A stretch of DNA of 64,000 nucleotides from the NCBI GenBank assembly GCA_018402075.1, contig JAGYJP010000005.1:1-64000 (forward strand), in the 5' to 3' direction. Positions within the stretch are counted from its first letter, which is position 1. Each line of letters starts with the position of its first letter. This DNA is from Candidatus Nanopelagicales bacterium (lineage in GTDB: Bacteria; Actinomycetota; Actinomycetes; S36-B12). The position numbers and the translations under genes were made by a program. This document shows positions 36,274 to 44,143 of the stretch, one piece after another. The notes below the pieces were generated by a model, which worked only from the letters and a program-made list of their open reading frames with translations, had not been told where the DNA came from and did not search any database.

Positions 36274-37217
36274 TGTCCAAGAGAGTGTTGGTAACAGGTG
36301 GTGCCGGATTCATTGGCTCTCACCTATGTGAACGACTCTTGGCATCTGGTGATCAAGTCCTGTGCGTGGACAACTTTTATTCGTCAACCCGGGAAAACGT
36401 TGCCCATCTCTTACCCCACCCGAGTTTTGAATTGCTGCGCCATGACGTGACTTTCCCCCTCTTTGTGGAAGTGGATCAGATTTATCACTTGGCGTGTCCC
36501 GCCTCACCGATCCACTACCAGCGTGACCCGGTGCAAACCACCAAGACAGCTGTTCATGGGTCCATCAACATGTTGGGTCTTGCTAAAAGAACAAGAGCTC
36601 GAGTGCTATTAACATCAACTTCAGAGGTCTATGGAGACCCGGAGGTGCACCCGCAAACCGAGGACTATTGGGGCAATGTGAATCCCATTGGTCCCCGAGC
36701 TTGCTATGACGAAGGTAAGCGCGCTGCTGAAACTTTGTTTTTTGATTACTGGCGTCAACACAATCTTGAGATCAAGGTAGTGCGACTGTTTAATACCTAT
36801 GGTCCGCGAATGCACCCAGAAGATGGCCGAGTGGTTTCCAACTTCATCATGGCAGCCTTAACCGGTAACCCCATAACACTGTACGGCGATGGAAGTCAGA
36901 CACGCTCATTCTGTTATGTAGATGACCTGATCGATGGCCTGACCACCATGATGGAAAGTGATGTGTCAATTACCGGACCAATCAACCTGGGTAACCCCGG
37001 TGAGTTCACGGTGCGGGAGTTAGCGGACATGATCGTGTCGAAGGTCCCCACCACCAGTGAGATGGTGTTTCGGCCATTGCCACAAGACGACCCGATTCGC
37101 CGACAACCTGACATCACGCGAGCCAAGGAGCAACTGGGTTGGGCACCAACTATTCCGCTGGATCAAGGTCTTGATCGCACAATTGCCTATTTCAAAGAAC
37201 TGGTGAAAGCGAATTAA
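36273..37217 (+). CDS. uxs: UDP-glucuronate decarboxylase (UDP-xylose synthase)
   Basis: Extended SDR of 314 residues converting UDP-glucuronate to UDP-xylose. Visible: [19 protein letters not shown] with NAD-binding glycines, [33 protein letters not shown] which is diagnostic for [18 protein letters not shown]145 and K149 in [10 protein letters not shown], and [20 protein letters not shown]. It closes the 27-37 kb plus-strand run and overlaps the preceding glycosyltransferase by one base. Its stop shares TTAA with the convergent gene. It implies xylose or a xylose-derived sugar in the glycan. Confidence 0.92.
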   Translation: MSKRVLVTGGAGFIGSHLCERLLASGDQVLCVDNFYSSTRENVAHLLPHPSFELLRHDVTFPLFVEVDQIYHLACPASPIHYQRDPVQTTKTAVHGSINMLGLAKRTRARVLLTSTSEVYGDPEVHPQTEDYWGNVNPIGPRACYDEGKRAAETLFFDYWRQHNLEIKVVRLFNTYGPRMHPEDGRVVSNFIMAALTGNPITLYGDGSQTRSFCYVDDLIDGLTTMMESDVSITGPINLGNPGEFTVRELADMIVSKVPTTSEMVFRPLPQDDPIRRQPDITRAKEQLGWAPTIPLDQGLDRTIAYFKELVKAN

Positions 37218-38446
37218 TTGCTGGATGGTTCAGCGGGTGCGCTCACCCCGGTGAGAGATCGCAACCCTCGGGCCTGGAGAGCCGCCTCGATGCGACCCCA
37301 GAAATCTGTATGGGCGAGTTCAAGTGCTCGTTTTTGGGCCGACAGTTGCCGCTGGCGTAATTCGATTGGATCAGAAAGGGCTGCCTTGGCCGCTGCCTCT
37401 AGAAGTGAGACGTTGTCGAAGAATCCATACTGATCGGGATAAAAGAAGTGCTTCGTTCCTTCTTTGTCATCGGTCAGGCACAGACACCTAGCCAAGGCCG
37501 CCTCTTGGAGTCGGATTTTGTATTGCTCGCCCGGGCCGCCCGCTGCAGCGCTGAAATTGATGGTCAATTGACTTTGGGCTAGCCCATACATGTAGTCCAA
37601 ATATGAGGGTTGATTCACCCGGCTTTCCATAAAGTCTGTAGTGACATCTGGTCGGTGCGGGTTCACCGCAACGTTCACGCCATCGCTGCGTAACTGGTCA
37701 ATAAGTTGAACCCGATAGTCGTACAGGGCGCCAATAAAGGTGAGATCGTAAATCTTTTCCGCCCCGGAAATTCGTTCCAGAATCGCTTCGGTGGTGGCAC
37801 GGGATAGTGGCATGGTCATTGGCCCGGCTTCCACCCGACCTTTGACCGTCAGCCCCGATATTGGTTGGCACAGTTCAGCGACAAGCAATTGTGAATTGAT
37901 GCGTGCAAGTCTTTTTGCCCGAACACTTAACCAGGGATAGGCCCAGTCCCACATCACGCCAATAAACACACCATTCCAATATTCATTGAGCAGGGTCATG
38001 GGGATATCCCACGACCATTGGTCACCCTTATTGGGATCGGTTTCGATTTGACCAACAACATGGGTTGCCCGTGTGCGAATGATTTCTTCCAGTAGATGTG
38101 TGTGATACGCAAAGTCAGGATCGGAGGAATCTGTGCCACACAGTGTTACCCGATCAGCACCCAAAATTTCCACCAAGGATTGGTAGATCTCAAAGAAATG
38201 ATTCTGCCCGGCAATATGCCAGGTGGGGGCATTGGGACCGTAGTGAGGAATGACCACTACATGTAATTCGCGGGTCGGATTCTGGGAACTTTGGGCCAGC
38301 AACGGACCTAAATACTTCAGGGCTGCCACGTGTGACCTAATTTCCTTATCACGTTGTCGATTCCACACGCGGTAGTGCAAATCCGGAAAAATCTTGTGAA
38401 GTGGAGCTGTTAACCATCCAATCAGGGACACCGACGGCTCAGCCAC
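37214..38446 (-). CDS. CgeB/YkvP-like glycosyltransferase
   Basis: Protein of 410 residues. The N-terminal domain has [19 protein letters not shown] and [11 protein letters not shown]; the C-terminal half has [46 protein letters not shown] and [14 protein letters not shown], the pattern of GT-B proteins related to spore protein CgeB, where the glutamate of the RLQEA segment contacts the donor. AAGGAT precedes the GTG start. It is paired with a GT2 (8-base overlap) in a short minus-strand unit. A second CgeB-like gene lies at 55672. Confidence 0.7.
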   Translation of the reverse strand: MAEPSVSLIGWLTAPLHKIFPDLHYRVWNRQRDKEIRSHVAALKYLGPLLAQSSQNPTRELHVVVIPHYGPNAPTWHIAGQNHFFEIYQSLVEILGADRVTLCGTDSSDPDFAYHTHLLEEIIRTRATHVVGQIETDPNKGDQWSWDIPMTLLNEYWNGVFIGVMWDWAYPWLSVRAKRLARINSQLLVAELCQPISGLTVKGRVEAGPMTMPLSRATTEAILERISGAEKIYDLTFIGALYDYRVQLIDQLRSDGVNVAVNPHRPDVTTDFMESRVNQPSYLDYMYGLAQSQLTINFSAAAGGPGEQYKIRLQEAALARCLCLTDDKEGTKHFFYPDQYGFFDNVSLLEAAAKAALSDPIELRQRQLSAQKRALELAHTDFWGRIEAALQARGLRSLTGVSAPAEPSSN

Positions 38447-39221
38447 GACGAAATCCTTTCACAGCGTGACCTAGTCCAGTCTTCCCGTATTGCACACAGG
38501 TATCAGATAATTCACGAATCTTGGCGAATCCCTGTGGGTGAAAAACTTCTACTCGAGCCCGGTGGAATTCGCTGATCGCGGCCCGCCAGTGCACGGTAGA
38601 TGCCCCTCCCTGTTGAAAGCGCGCAATCACAAATCCCAGCTCAAGTGGTTGTGCCCGTTGGTGAGCCCGAAGCATGAGTTGGTAGTCACTCGCGATGGCA
38701 AAGCTTTGATCAAAACCTCCTAGGTTCCGCATCAATTCACGGCTCATGATGGTTCCTTGATGTGAGGGGAATAATCCCCGTGCAAAAAAGTGATCCGCCT
38801 CCGTGGGGTAGTCCCACTCCGGCTCCGCCAGGCTCCGACCACTCTCGGATGTGAAATCAACCCGACCAAATGCCCACTGCGGCCGGTTGTGTTCCAGTTG
38901 CTCAATTAAGGCCCCCAAGACCGCCGAGTTAGCCAATGTGTCACCGGCGTTGAGAAAGAAGAGATAGTCACCGAGGGCTTCATGCGCCCCGAAATTCATG
39001 GCTGAATAGATACCATCGGGTTTCTGGTGGCAATAGCGAATCTGTGTGATCCCTGCATTCAGAGTGATGTCCTCAAGGCGTGGGGTCGAGCCATCTACCA
39101 CAACTATTTCCCAGGATTGACTTTTCTCTCCCGACAGGTCCTGATCACGAACGGATTCAAGTGTGTGCCCTAACCCGATTGGATCATCCTTAACTACAGT
39201 AATCACGGACAGGATGGGCAC
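38439..39221 (-). CDS. family 2 glycosyltransferase, WcaA-like
   Basis: GT-A enzyme of 260 residues: LSVITVVKDDPIGLGHTLESV, WEIVVVDGSTPRLED, QKPDGIYSAMNFGAHEALGDYLFFLNAGD as nucleotide and metal site (NAGD takes the place of DxD, usual for colanic-acid WcaA/WcaE-like enzymes), then LFPSHQGTIMSRELM. Start GTG 39221 is supported by TAAAGT six bases upstream. It overlaps the CgeB-like gene downstream by 8 bases. Confidence 0.82.
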   Translation of the reverse strand: MPILSVITVVKDDPIGLGHTLESVRDQDLSGEKSQSWEIVVVDGSTPRLEDITLNAGITQIRYCHQKPDGIYSAMNFGAHEALGDYLFFLNAGDTLANSAVLGALIEQLEHNRPQWAFGRVDFTSESGRSLAEPEWDYPTEADHFFARGLFPSHQGTIMSRELMRNLGGFDQSFAIASDYQLMLRAHQRAQPLELGFVIARFQQGGASTVHWRAAISEFHRARVEVFHPQGFAKIRELSDTCVQYGKTGLGHAVKGFRRG

Positions 39222-39227
39222 GAACCG

Positions 39228-39233
39228 ACTTTA
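39228..39233 (-). promoter_or_regulatory. -10 box TAAAGT, leaderless promoter for the WcaA-like gene
   Basis: On the minus strand TAAAGT is followed by CGGTTC and GTG 39221. It sits in a 36-base gap shared with the divergent gene at 39258. Confidence 0.55.
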
Positions 39234-39257
39234 ACAGGGTGAGCGAAAGGAGTATGG

Positions 39258-40193
39258 GTGTCGAACGCACCGGATCTATTCCTTGGGCTGGTTACTCACC
39301 CAGCCTCTGCCTTTAACCGTGACAATCGGTCGAGTAAGTCGTTGGAGCAGTTGGCGCTGGCGCTGACCCAACTTGGGCTGAGCGTTGAGTATTTGGTCAG
39401 TGATCGCAATGACTACTCACCGGCTGAATATCCGGTCACACGTGAATCGCTGGTGAAAGCCGCGACCGCCCAATCCGTTCTGGAGCGTGACTGGCGCGAT
39501 TTTGTTAGCGGTAGGGCGGGCGGCGGCATTATTCCAAAGGCGCGAAACCATGCCATGTATCTCGGCATGCGGGCTAAGCGGACTTTGGCTGCCTTCCGAG
39601 GTAAAGACTCGGCTGCAGCCAGGTCTTTTCAGCGGCTGATCAACATAGATCTTTCCCACCTGCGAGTTTTGAGTGCGGGAGTTGATTCAGGTGCTTCAGG
39701 CATAGTCATTCTTGAAGATGATGCCTCACTGCCCCACCCGGACCGCATTGAAGATTTAGCCCGGGTGCTGACTCAAGCGGGTGAGCAGAAAATCGACTTC
39801 ATAAATTTGTCGCAGTCCATATCTGCTCCGGAACTCGGTATTAGTGCAATCGTGAGTCGAGCTCGACCTGTTGACCTCAGTGATCGTGTCACCGTTATTG
39901 AACTGGATACCCCGCTAACCAACACCGTGTGCGCAAACTATTACTCGCATAGTTTCGCCAAAATATTTCAGGAACATATTTCACCGCCGAACCTCACTCC
40001 GGTAAAGCCGATTGACTGGCGGCTCAATGAAGTGATGCTTGCCCACCCGAACACTCGTACCTGGTGGGTAGAACCAGGATATTTCTCCAGGGCTCAATGC
40101 ATCAGAAGGCGGATCAAAGTAGCTAACTCTGAATTAATAGCGCAAAACATATGGTGCAGTGAAGTCACGCCAATTGTGGCGTCGAAAATCTAG
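39258..40193 (+). CDS. putative GT-A-like glycosyltransferase of unknown family
   Basis: Protein of 311 residues that I do not recognise with certainty. A central strand ends in GIVILEDDASLPHPDRIEDL, which looks like a GT-A metal site (EDD) such as that of LPS family 25 enzymes. Residues 1-60 contain LVTHPASAFNRDNRSSKSLE, not the usual GT25 start. KIDFINLSQSIS and VCANYYSHSFAKIFQEH follow. RBS AAAGGAG precedes the GTG. Its 3' end overlaps the convergent gene by 60 bases. Alternative: a glycan-related protein without transferase activity. Confidence 0.55.
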   Translation: MSNAPDLFLGLVTHPASAFNRDNRSSKSLEQLALALTQLGLSVEYLVSDRNDYSPAEYPVTRESLVKAATAQSVLERDWRDFVSGRAGGGIIPKARNHAMYLGMRAKRTLAAFRGKDSAAARSFQRLINIDLSHLRVLSAGVDSGASGIVILEDDASLPHPDRIEDLARVLTQAGEQKIDFINLSQSISAPELGISAIVSRARPVDLSDRVTVIELDTPLTNTVCANYYSHSFAKIFQEHISPPNLTPVKPIDWRLNEVMLAHPNTRTWWVEPGYFSRAQCIRRRIKVANSELIAQNIWCSEVTPIVASKI

Positions 40194-41066
40194 ATAGTCC
40201 TTGATAAGGGGCCAGCCGGTGAGTTCCTTAATTTGAGGTGTGAATGGAATCCCGACACCCGCTAATTGGGTATTGGCGATCTTTATGTCAGCTAGATAGG
40301 GGCGGTACAGATTGTGAACGGTGGCACGCGGGAGTCGGTAGGTGCCGACATATGCACGCGATGTACTTGCCAAGCGAAGCCGATGAAAGTGGAAAAGGAC
40401 TGCATCAGCGGGTGAGAAAATTGTGGCATTCCACGGCGCTTGTGTTTTCTCCACCGATGTCAGTACTTGCACGGATTCTGGAAACTGTTCCACCCAGTTG
40501 TCCAAATACTTCTGGTCACCGAATCGATCAGGTTCAGCTTGCGCGAAGCACCAATCGACACACTTTTCCTGCCAGTCCCTCCGGATAGCGAGCGAGCCCG
40601 TACGGGTGAATGGCATGAACTGAACACAATAAATGCCAAAGCGAATATTGGCCGCGTGTTCAGGGGAATAGGCATGGGGTGTGATGAGTGATTGCGCATC
40701 CCCCATTTCGGCAAGGATCTGTGAAGGGGATTTGGTAAACCAGACATCAGCATCTAGATAGGTAACACGATCCACATTGGGTGCGCGATCAAAAACAAAG
40801 TCGACACTAAATGGTGTGAGTGTCCAGCAGTACTCGGCAATTGACCGTCCGGACTTCACTGCAAGTAACTCCTTGGTTTCTACTGACTCCAAGGGCAAAG
40901 TCGTGACATGTTCGAGCTTTAGTTCGTGAATGGCTCGCTCGGTGGTGCGATCCATGCAAATAACCCATAAATGAAAATCCTCAGCATTTCTCATGAGGGA
41001 TTTATGGAGAGCTAAGCCATTAGGCAGGAATGTTGAATCAAATAGGGTGACGAAGTGCTCTGTCAT
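40134..41066 (-). CDS. family 8-like glycosyltransferase
   Basis: GT-A protein of 310 residues. HFVTLFDSTFLPNGLALHKSLMRN and FHLWVICMD match the opening of GT8-like or related nucleotide-diphospho-sugar transferases, and VDRVTYLDADVWFTKSP carries the DxD metal motif. RFGDQKYLDNWVEQFP and NATIFSPADAVLFHFH complete the usual pattern, the last His likely binding metal. It starts 5 bases after the aminotransferase stop, so it is cotranscribed with the aminotransferase and SDR upstream. It may add an amino sugar, by context. Confidence 0.75.
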   Translation of the reverse strand: MTEHFVTLFDSTFLPNGLALHKSLMRNAEDFHLWVICMDRTTERAIHELKLEHVTTLPLESVETKELLAVKSGRSIAEYCWTLTPFSVDFVFDRAPNVDRVTYLDADVWFTKSPSQILAEMGDAQSLITPHAYSPEHAANIRFGIYCVQFMPFTRTGSLAIRRDWQEKCVDWCFAQAEPDRFGDQKYLDNWVEQFPESVQVLTSVEKTQAPWNATIFSPADAVLFHFHRLRLASTSRAYVGTYRLPRATVHNLYRPYLADIKIANTQLAGVGIPFTPQIKELTGWPLIKDYLDFRRHNWRDFTAPYVLRY

Positions 41067-41070
41067 GAAG

Positions 41071-42180
41071 TCAGGATTCCAGCGGCTTAAATGAGTTCAC
41101 GGCAGCAATGACGGACTCCACTTCAGCATCAGTGAGTTGAGGCTGGCACGGCAAAGACAGGCACGTTGCGGCGTGTGTATGCGCATGTGGCAGACCCTGT
41201 GGATCAGTAGCAATTCCTTGCAGAGCAACTTGGTGATCTGCAGATACGGGGTAATGAATAAGTGTTTCTATTCCACTCTTCTTGAGGTGGTCCTGAAGTT
41301 GCTCGCGGAATTTCGTTGTGACAACAAATAGGTGATACACATGTTGCTCGGTGCTCAAGGGTGGTGCAAGTGTTGTGACCCATGGGTTTGAGATCTCCGC
41401 CAGGTAACGTGCGGCAATTTCCTGGCGCCGCTGGGTAAATTCAGTCAGGTACCCGAGGCGCACCCGCAACATGGCGGCCTGAACTTCATCTAGTCGGCTA
41501 TTCATGCCAATTACCAAATGTTCATACCTGTTGGTCTGTCCGTAATTGCGCAGCATGCGGGCAAGTTCCGCGATATCGGTCCTGGTGGTTACCAAGGCTC
41601 CAGCATCGCCAATTGCACCCAGATTCTTTGTTGGATAAAAGCTGAACGCTCCAGCGACACCGAAAGCTCCGCAACCAATGCCCTGGTCTTTTGCGCCGTG
41701 GCTTTGTGCGCAATCCTCAATCAATGCAATACCAAGTGAGTCGCTCAGTTGAACCCAGGCAGCCATATTGCGCACCTGACCGTAGAGATGCACCAAAATC
41801 ACAGCACGTGTTGATTCGGTTAGGCAGCGCTTCACACTCTCCGGGTCAAGTAACCCGGTAGCTGGATCAATATCGGCCAGTACTGGAGTCGCTCCTGCCC
41901 GCAAAATTGCAAGTATGGTCGCAACAGCTGTCATGGGAGTAGTGATGACTTGATCGCCAGGACCAATATTGAGTGCCCGTAAAGCAATTTCGAGTGCATC
42001 GAGTCCGTTTGCAACCCCAACTGCATGCTCTATTGCACAAAAGTTTGCCCACTCGGATTCAAAGTCGGTGACTTGTTTGCCCAGAATGTAATGATGCGAT
42101 TCAAGAACTGTTCGCGCGGCAGCGAGTTCAGCTTCAACAATCTCGTGGGGTTCCTTGTTGAACCCGTTCATGGAAATCAC
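41071..42180 (-). CDS. DegT/DnrJ/EryC1/StrS sugar aminotransferase
   Basis: PLP enzyme of 369 residues expected to aminate a nucleotide-linked keto sugar. Visible: SHHYILGKQVTDFE at the start, AVGVANGLDALEIALRAL, the PLP-binding acid in ALIEDCAQSHGA, the Schiff-base Lys in SFYPTKNLGAIGDAG, and NSRLDEVQAAMLRVRL. The frame extends to 42234, but GTG 42180 has AAGGG seven bases upstream and its MISMNGF lines up with the family's MIPFNDL start. It lies 10 bases after the SDR stop, so both probably act on the same sugar. Confidence 0.88.
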   Translation of the reverse strand: MISMNGFNKEPHEIVEAELAAARTVLESHHYILGKQVTDFESEWANFCAIEHAVGVANGLDALEIALRALNIGPGDQVITTPMTAVATILAILRAGATPVLADIDPATGLLDPESVKRCLTESTRAVILVHLYGQVRNMAAWVQLSDSLGIALIEDCAQSHGAKDQGIGCGAFGVAGAFSFYPTKNLGAIGDAGALVTTRTDIAELARMLRNYGQTNRYEHLVIGMNSRLDEVQAAMLRVRLGYLTEFTQRRQEIAARYLAEISNPWVTTLAPPLSTEQHVYHLFVVTTKFREQLQDHLKKSGIETLIHYPVSADHQVALQGIATDPQGLPHAHTHAATCLSLPCQPQLTDAEVESVIAAVNSFKPLES

Positions 42181-42190
42181 AGTCAAGCCC

Positions 42191-43195
42191 TTAATCGTTC
42201 CAGTATTGGGTTGAATTATTGCGGTAAAAATCAATTGTGCGCTTAATGCCCTCAGCGAGTGACACCCTGGGCTTCCAGCCTAGTTCCTTTTCAATCAGAG
42301 TGGTGTCTGCGTAATAGTCACCAATGTCAATTTTCTTGCGTTCAACCGGGAAGGGAACCAATTCGTACTGCGCACCAAGGACAACCTCACAAATCAATTG
42401 CGCCAGTTGCTCAAGGGAGACCACTTCACTGTTGCCCAGATTGAAAACTCTGCCGGCGGCATTGGGTGAGGTCGCAGCGAGGAGAAGGGCATTGACCGCG
42501 TCATCAACATAGTTAAAGTCACGAAGCTGTTTCCCGTCACCAAATACCTGAATCACCTGTCCGGTGAGGGCTTGTTTGATCCAGATACCCAGAAATGTTT
42601 GCCGTGCATCCATGACCCGCATACCGGGACCATAAGTATTTGTGAGGCGTAAAGCGGAGGCGGGAATTCCATAAACATCCTGGTAGAGAAGGTGGTACCA
42701 CTCGCCGGCAAGTTTGTTGATGCCATTGACATCGACGGGACGAATGGGGTGGTCTTCGGTCACGGGGAGGAAGTCTGGTCTCCCGTACAGCTGTCGGGTA
42801 CTTGCAAAGACGATCCGTGCCTGCGGATTGAGGGCTCGGCACACCTCGAGAATGGACAGTTGCGCGTCCGCATTAATTGCGAGATCGGTATGTGGATCTG
42901 CCATAGAGTCCAGATGGCTGGTCTGCCCGGCCAGGTTGAAAATGAAGTCTGTGTCAGGAACTAAATTATCAATCAGGGTGCGATCACGGATATCGCCGAT
43001 GTGCACGGAGACCTGATCTTTGATGGATTCGATATTGAACCGGTTGCCACCGTATTCGGGAACGAGATTGTCAATAAGCGTTACCCGTGCCCCGGCAGCC
43101 ACCAGCTCCTTGGCTACATGGGACCCGATGAACCCCAGCCCACCGGTGATGAGAATACGTGATCCACGAAACTCCTCACTGGGACTTGGCGCCAT
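42191..43195 (-). CDS. NAD-dependent epimerase/dehydratase (extended SDR) with Asn in place of the catalytic Tyr
   Basis: SDR of 334 residues. ILITGGLGFIGSHVAKELV is the NAD site; NLAGQTSHLDSM, FASTRQLYGRPDFLPVTEDHP and RLTNTYGPGMRVMDARQTFLGIW follow. Where most relatives have YxxxK it has VDVNGINKLAGE, so the Tyr is N157 while K161 is kept. The frame extends upstream to 43282, but ATG 43195 has TACGCT seven bases before it and begins just before the glycine motif. Its gene precedes the DegT aminotransferase, suggesting it prepares the keto sugar. Whether it is an epimerase, decarboxylase or dehydratase is open. Confidence 0.8.
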   Translation of the reverse strand: MAPSPSEEFRGSRILITGGLGFIGSHVAKELVAAGARVTLIDNLVPEYGGNRFNIESIKDQVSVHIGDIRDRTLIDNLVPDTDFIFNLAGQTSHLDSMADPHTDLAINADAQLSILEVCRALNPQARIVFASTRQLYGRPDFLPVTEDHPIRPVDVNGINKLAGEWYHLLYQDVYGIPASALRLTNTYGPGMRVMDARQTFLGIWIKQALTGQVIQVFGDGKQLRDFNYVDDAVNALLLAATSPNAAGRVFNLGNSEVVSLEQLAQLICEVVLGAQYELVPFPVERKKIDIGDYYADTTLIEKELGWKPRVSLAEGIKRTIDFYRNNSTQYWND

Positions 43196-43202
43196 GGAGA
43201 GC

Positions 43203-43208
43203 AGCGTA
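43203..43208 (-). promoter_or_regulatory. -10 box TACGCT, leaderless promoter for the SDR gene
   Basis: On the minus strand TACGCT is followed by seven bases and ATG 43195. It overlaps the Shine-Dalgarno region of the divergent gene starting at 43211. Confidence 0.45.
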
Positions 43209-43210
43209 AC

Positions 43211-44143
43211 GTGATCTATGCTCATACGGTGCCCGCCGATCCTGCTCCGGTAGTTCTCTTCGCCTACCGACGACCTAATCACTTGGAGCGGTCTTTACGC
43301 TCATTGGCTGCAAATTCACTTGCTCATTCCACCCAGGTGACCATTTATTGCGATGGGCCTCGAGGATCGCAGGACCGTGAAGCGGTTGAACTCACCAGGG
43401 CGGTCGCGAGAAATGCCCAGGGTTTTGCCAGCCTCACCGTCAGGGAGCGGGAGGGGAACCTCGGTCTGGCACAGTCAGTGATTACCGGCGTGACCGAGGC
43501 ATTGGAATCACATGACAGGGTGATCGTGATGGAAGACGATCTCGTGGTTTCCACCGACTTCCTGGACTACATGAATCAGGGGCTCGGCCTTTATCGGGAT
43601 GTGGATCAAGTGATCAGCATTCACGGCTACATGTACGCCGTGCCACCTATCCTGCCTCAGTCAGTTTTCCTTCGCGGTGCTGATTGTTGGGGTTGGGCCA
43701 CCTGGCGTCGCGGGTGGGAACTTTTTGAACCTGACTCTAGGAAGCTACTTGAGGAACTGGATCGATCACCTGATCGGGCGGACTTTGATTTCAATGGTGC
43801 ATTTCCGTATCGGCAGATGCTGAAGGATCAAGCCGAGGGCGGAATTGATTCTTGGGCAATTCGTTGGTACGCCTCTGCTTTCCTACAGAACAAACTCACG
43901 TTGTACCCCGGCCAAAGTTTGGTGGAGAACATTGGACAGGAAGGCAGTGGAACCCATTCCGAATCTGCTTCCTCACACGAAGTGCAAGCAACAAGAATTG
44001 TTTTGCCCCTTGAAACAATTGAGGTATGTGAATCCGAGTTAGCTCGGAACACTGTTTCACAGACCCTCCTCGGTGCGCGGAATGATTCCTCCCATTCCCT
44101 GAAGTCGTTTATTCATAAAGTCTCGCGAAAAAAGAATCCATGA
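43211..44143 (+). CDS. GT-A glycosyltransferase of the HlpA/GNT-I-like group, paralogue of 35347
   Basis: Protein of 310 residues. PVVLFAYRRPNHLERSLRSL, YCDGPRGSQDREAVE, EGNLGLAQSVITGV and the metal motif RVIVMEDDLVVSTDFLDYM match the gene at 35347, as do WGWATWRRGWELFEPDS and LVENIGQEGSGTHSE. The two are about as long and likely diverged from one ancestor. GGAGAG lies ten bases before GTG 43211. It overlaps the next gene by ATGA. Donor unknown. Confidence 0.75.
   Translation: MIYAHTVPADPAPVVLFAYRRPNHLERSLRSLAANSLAHSTQVTIYCDGPRGSQDREAVELTRAVARNAQGFASLTVREREGNLGLAQSVITGVTEALESHDRVIVMEDDLVVSTDFLDYMNQGLGLYRDVDQVISIHGYMYAVPPILPQSVFLRGADCWGWATWRRGWELFEPDSRKLLEELDRSPDRADFDFNGAFPYRQMLKDQAEGGIDSWAIRWYASAFLQNKLTLYPGQSLVENIGQEGSGTHSESASSHEVQATRIVLPLETIEVCESELARNTVSQTLLGARNDSSHSLKSFIHKVSRKKNP

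Noticed and set aside
36273..37217. dTDP-glucose 4,6-dehydratase (rmlB) to complete the rhamnose pathway
   Set aside because: The [17 protein letters not shown] segment and [12 protein letters not shown] are those of UDP-xylose synthase, not RmlB.
43225..43282. Longer N-terminus for the SDR gene at 42191
   Set aside because: It would overlap the divergent gene, has no Shine-Dalgarno, and ATG 43195 has a TANNNT box at the expected distance.
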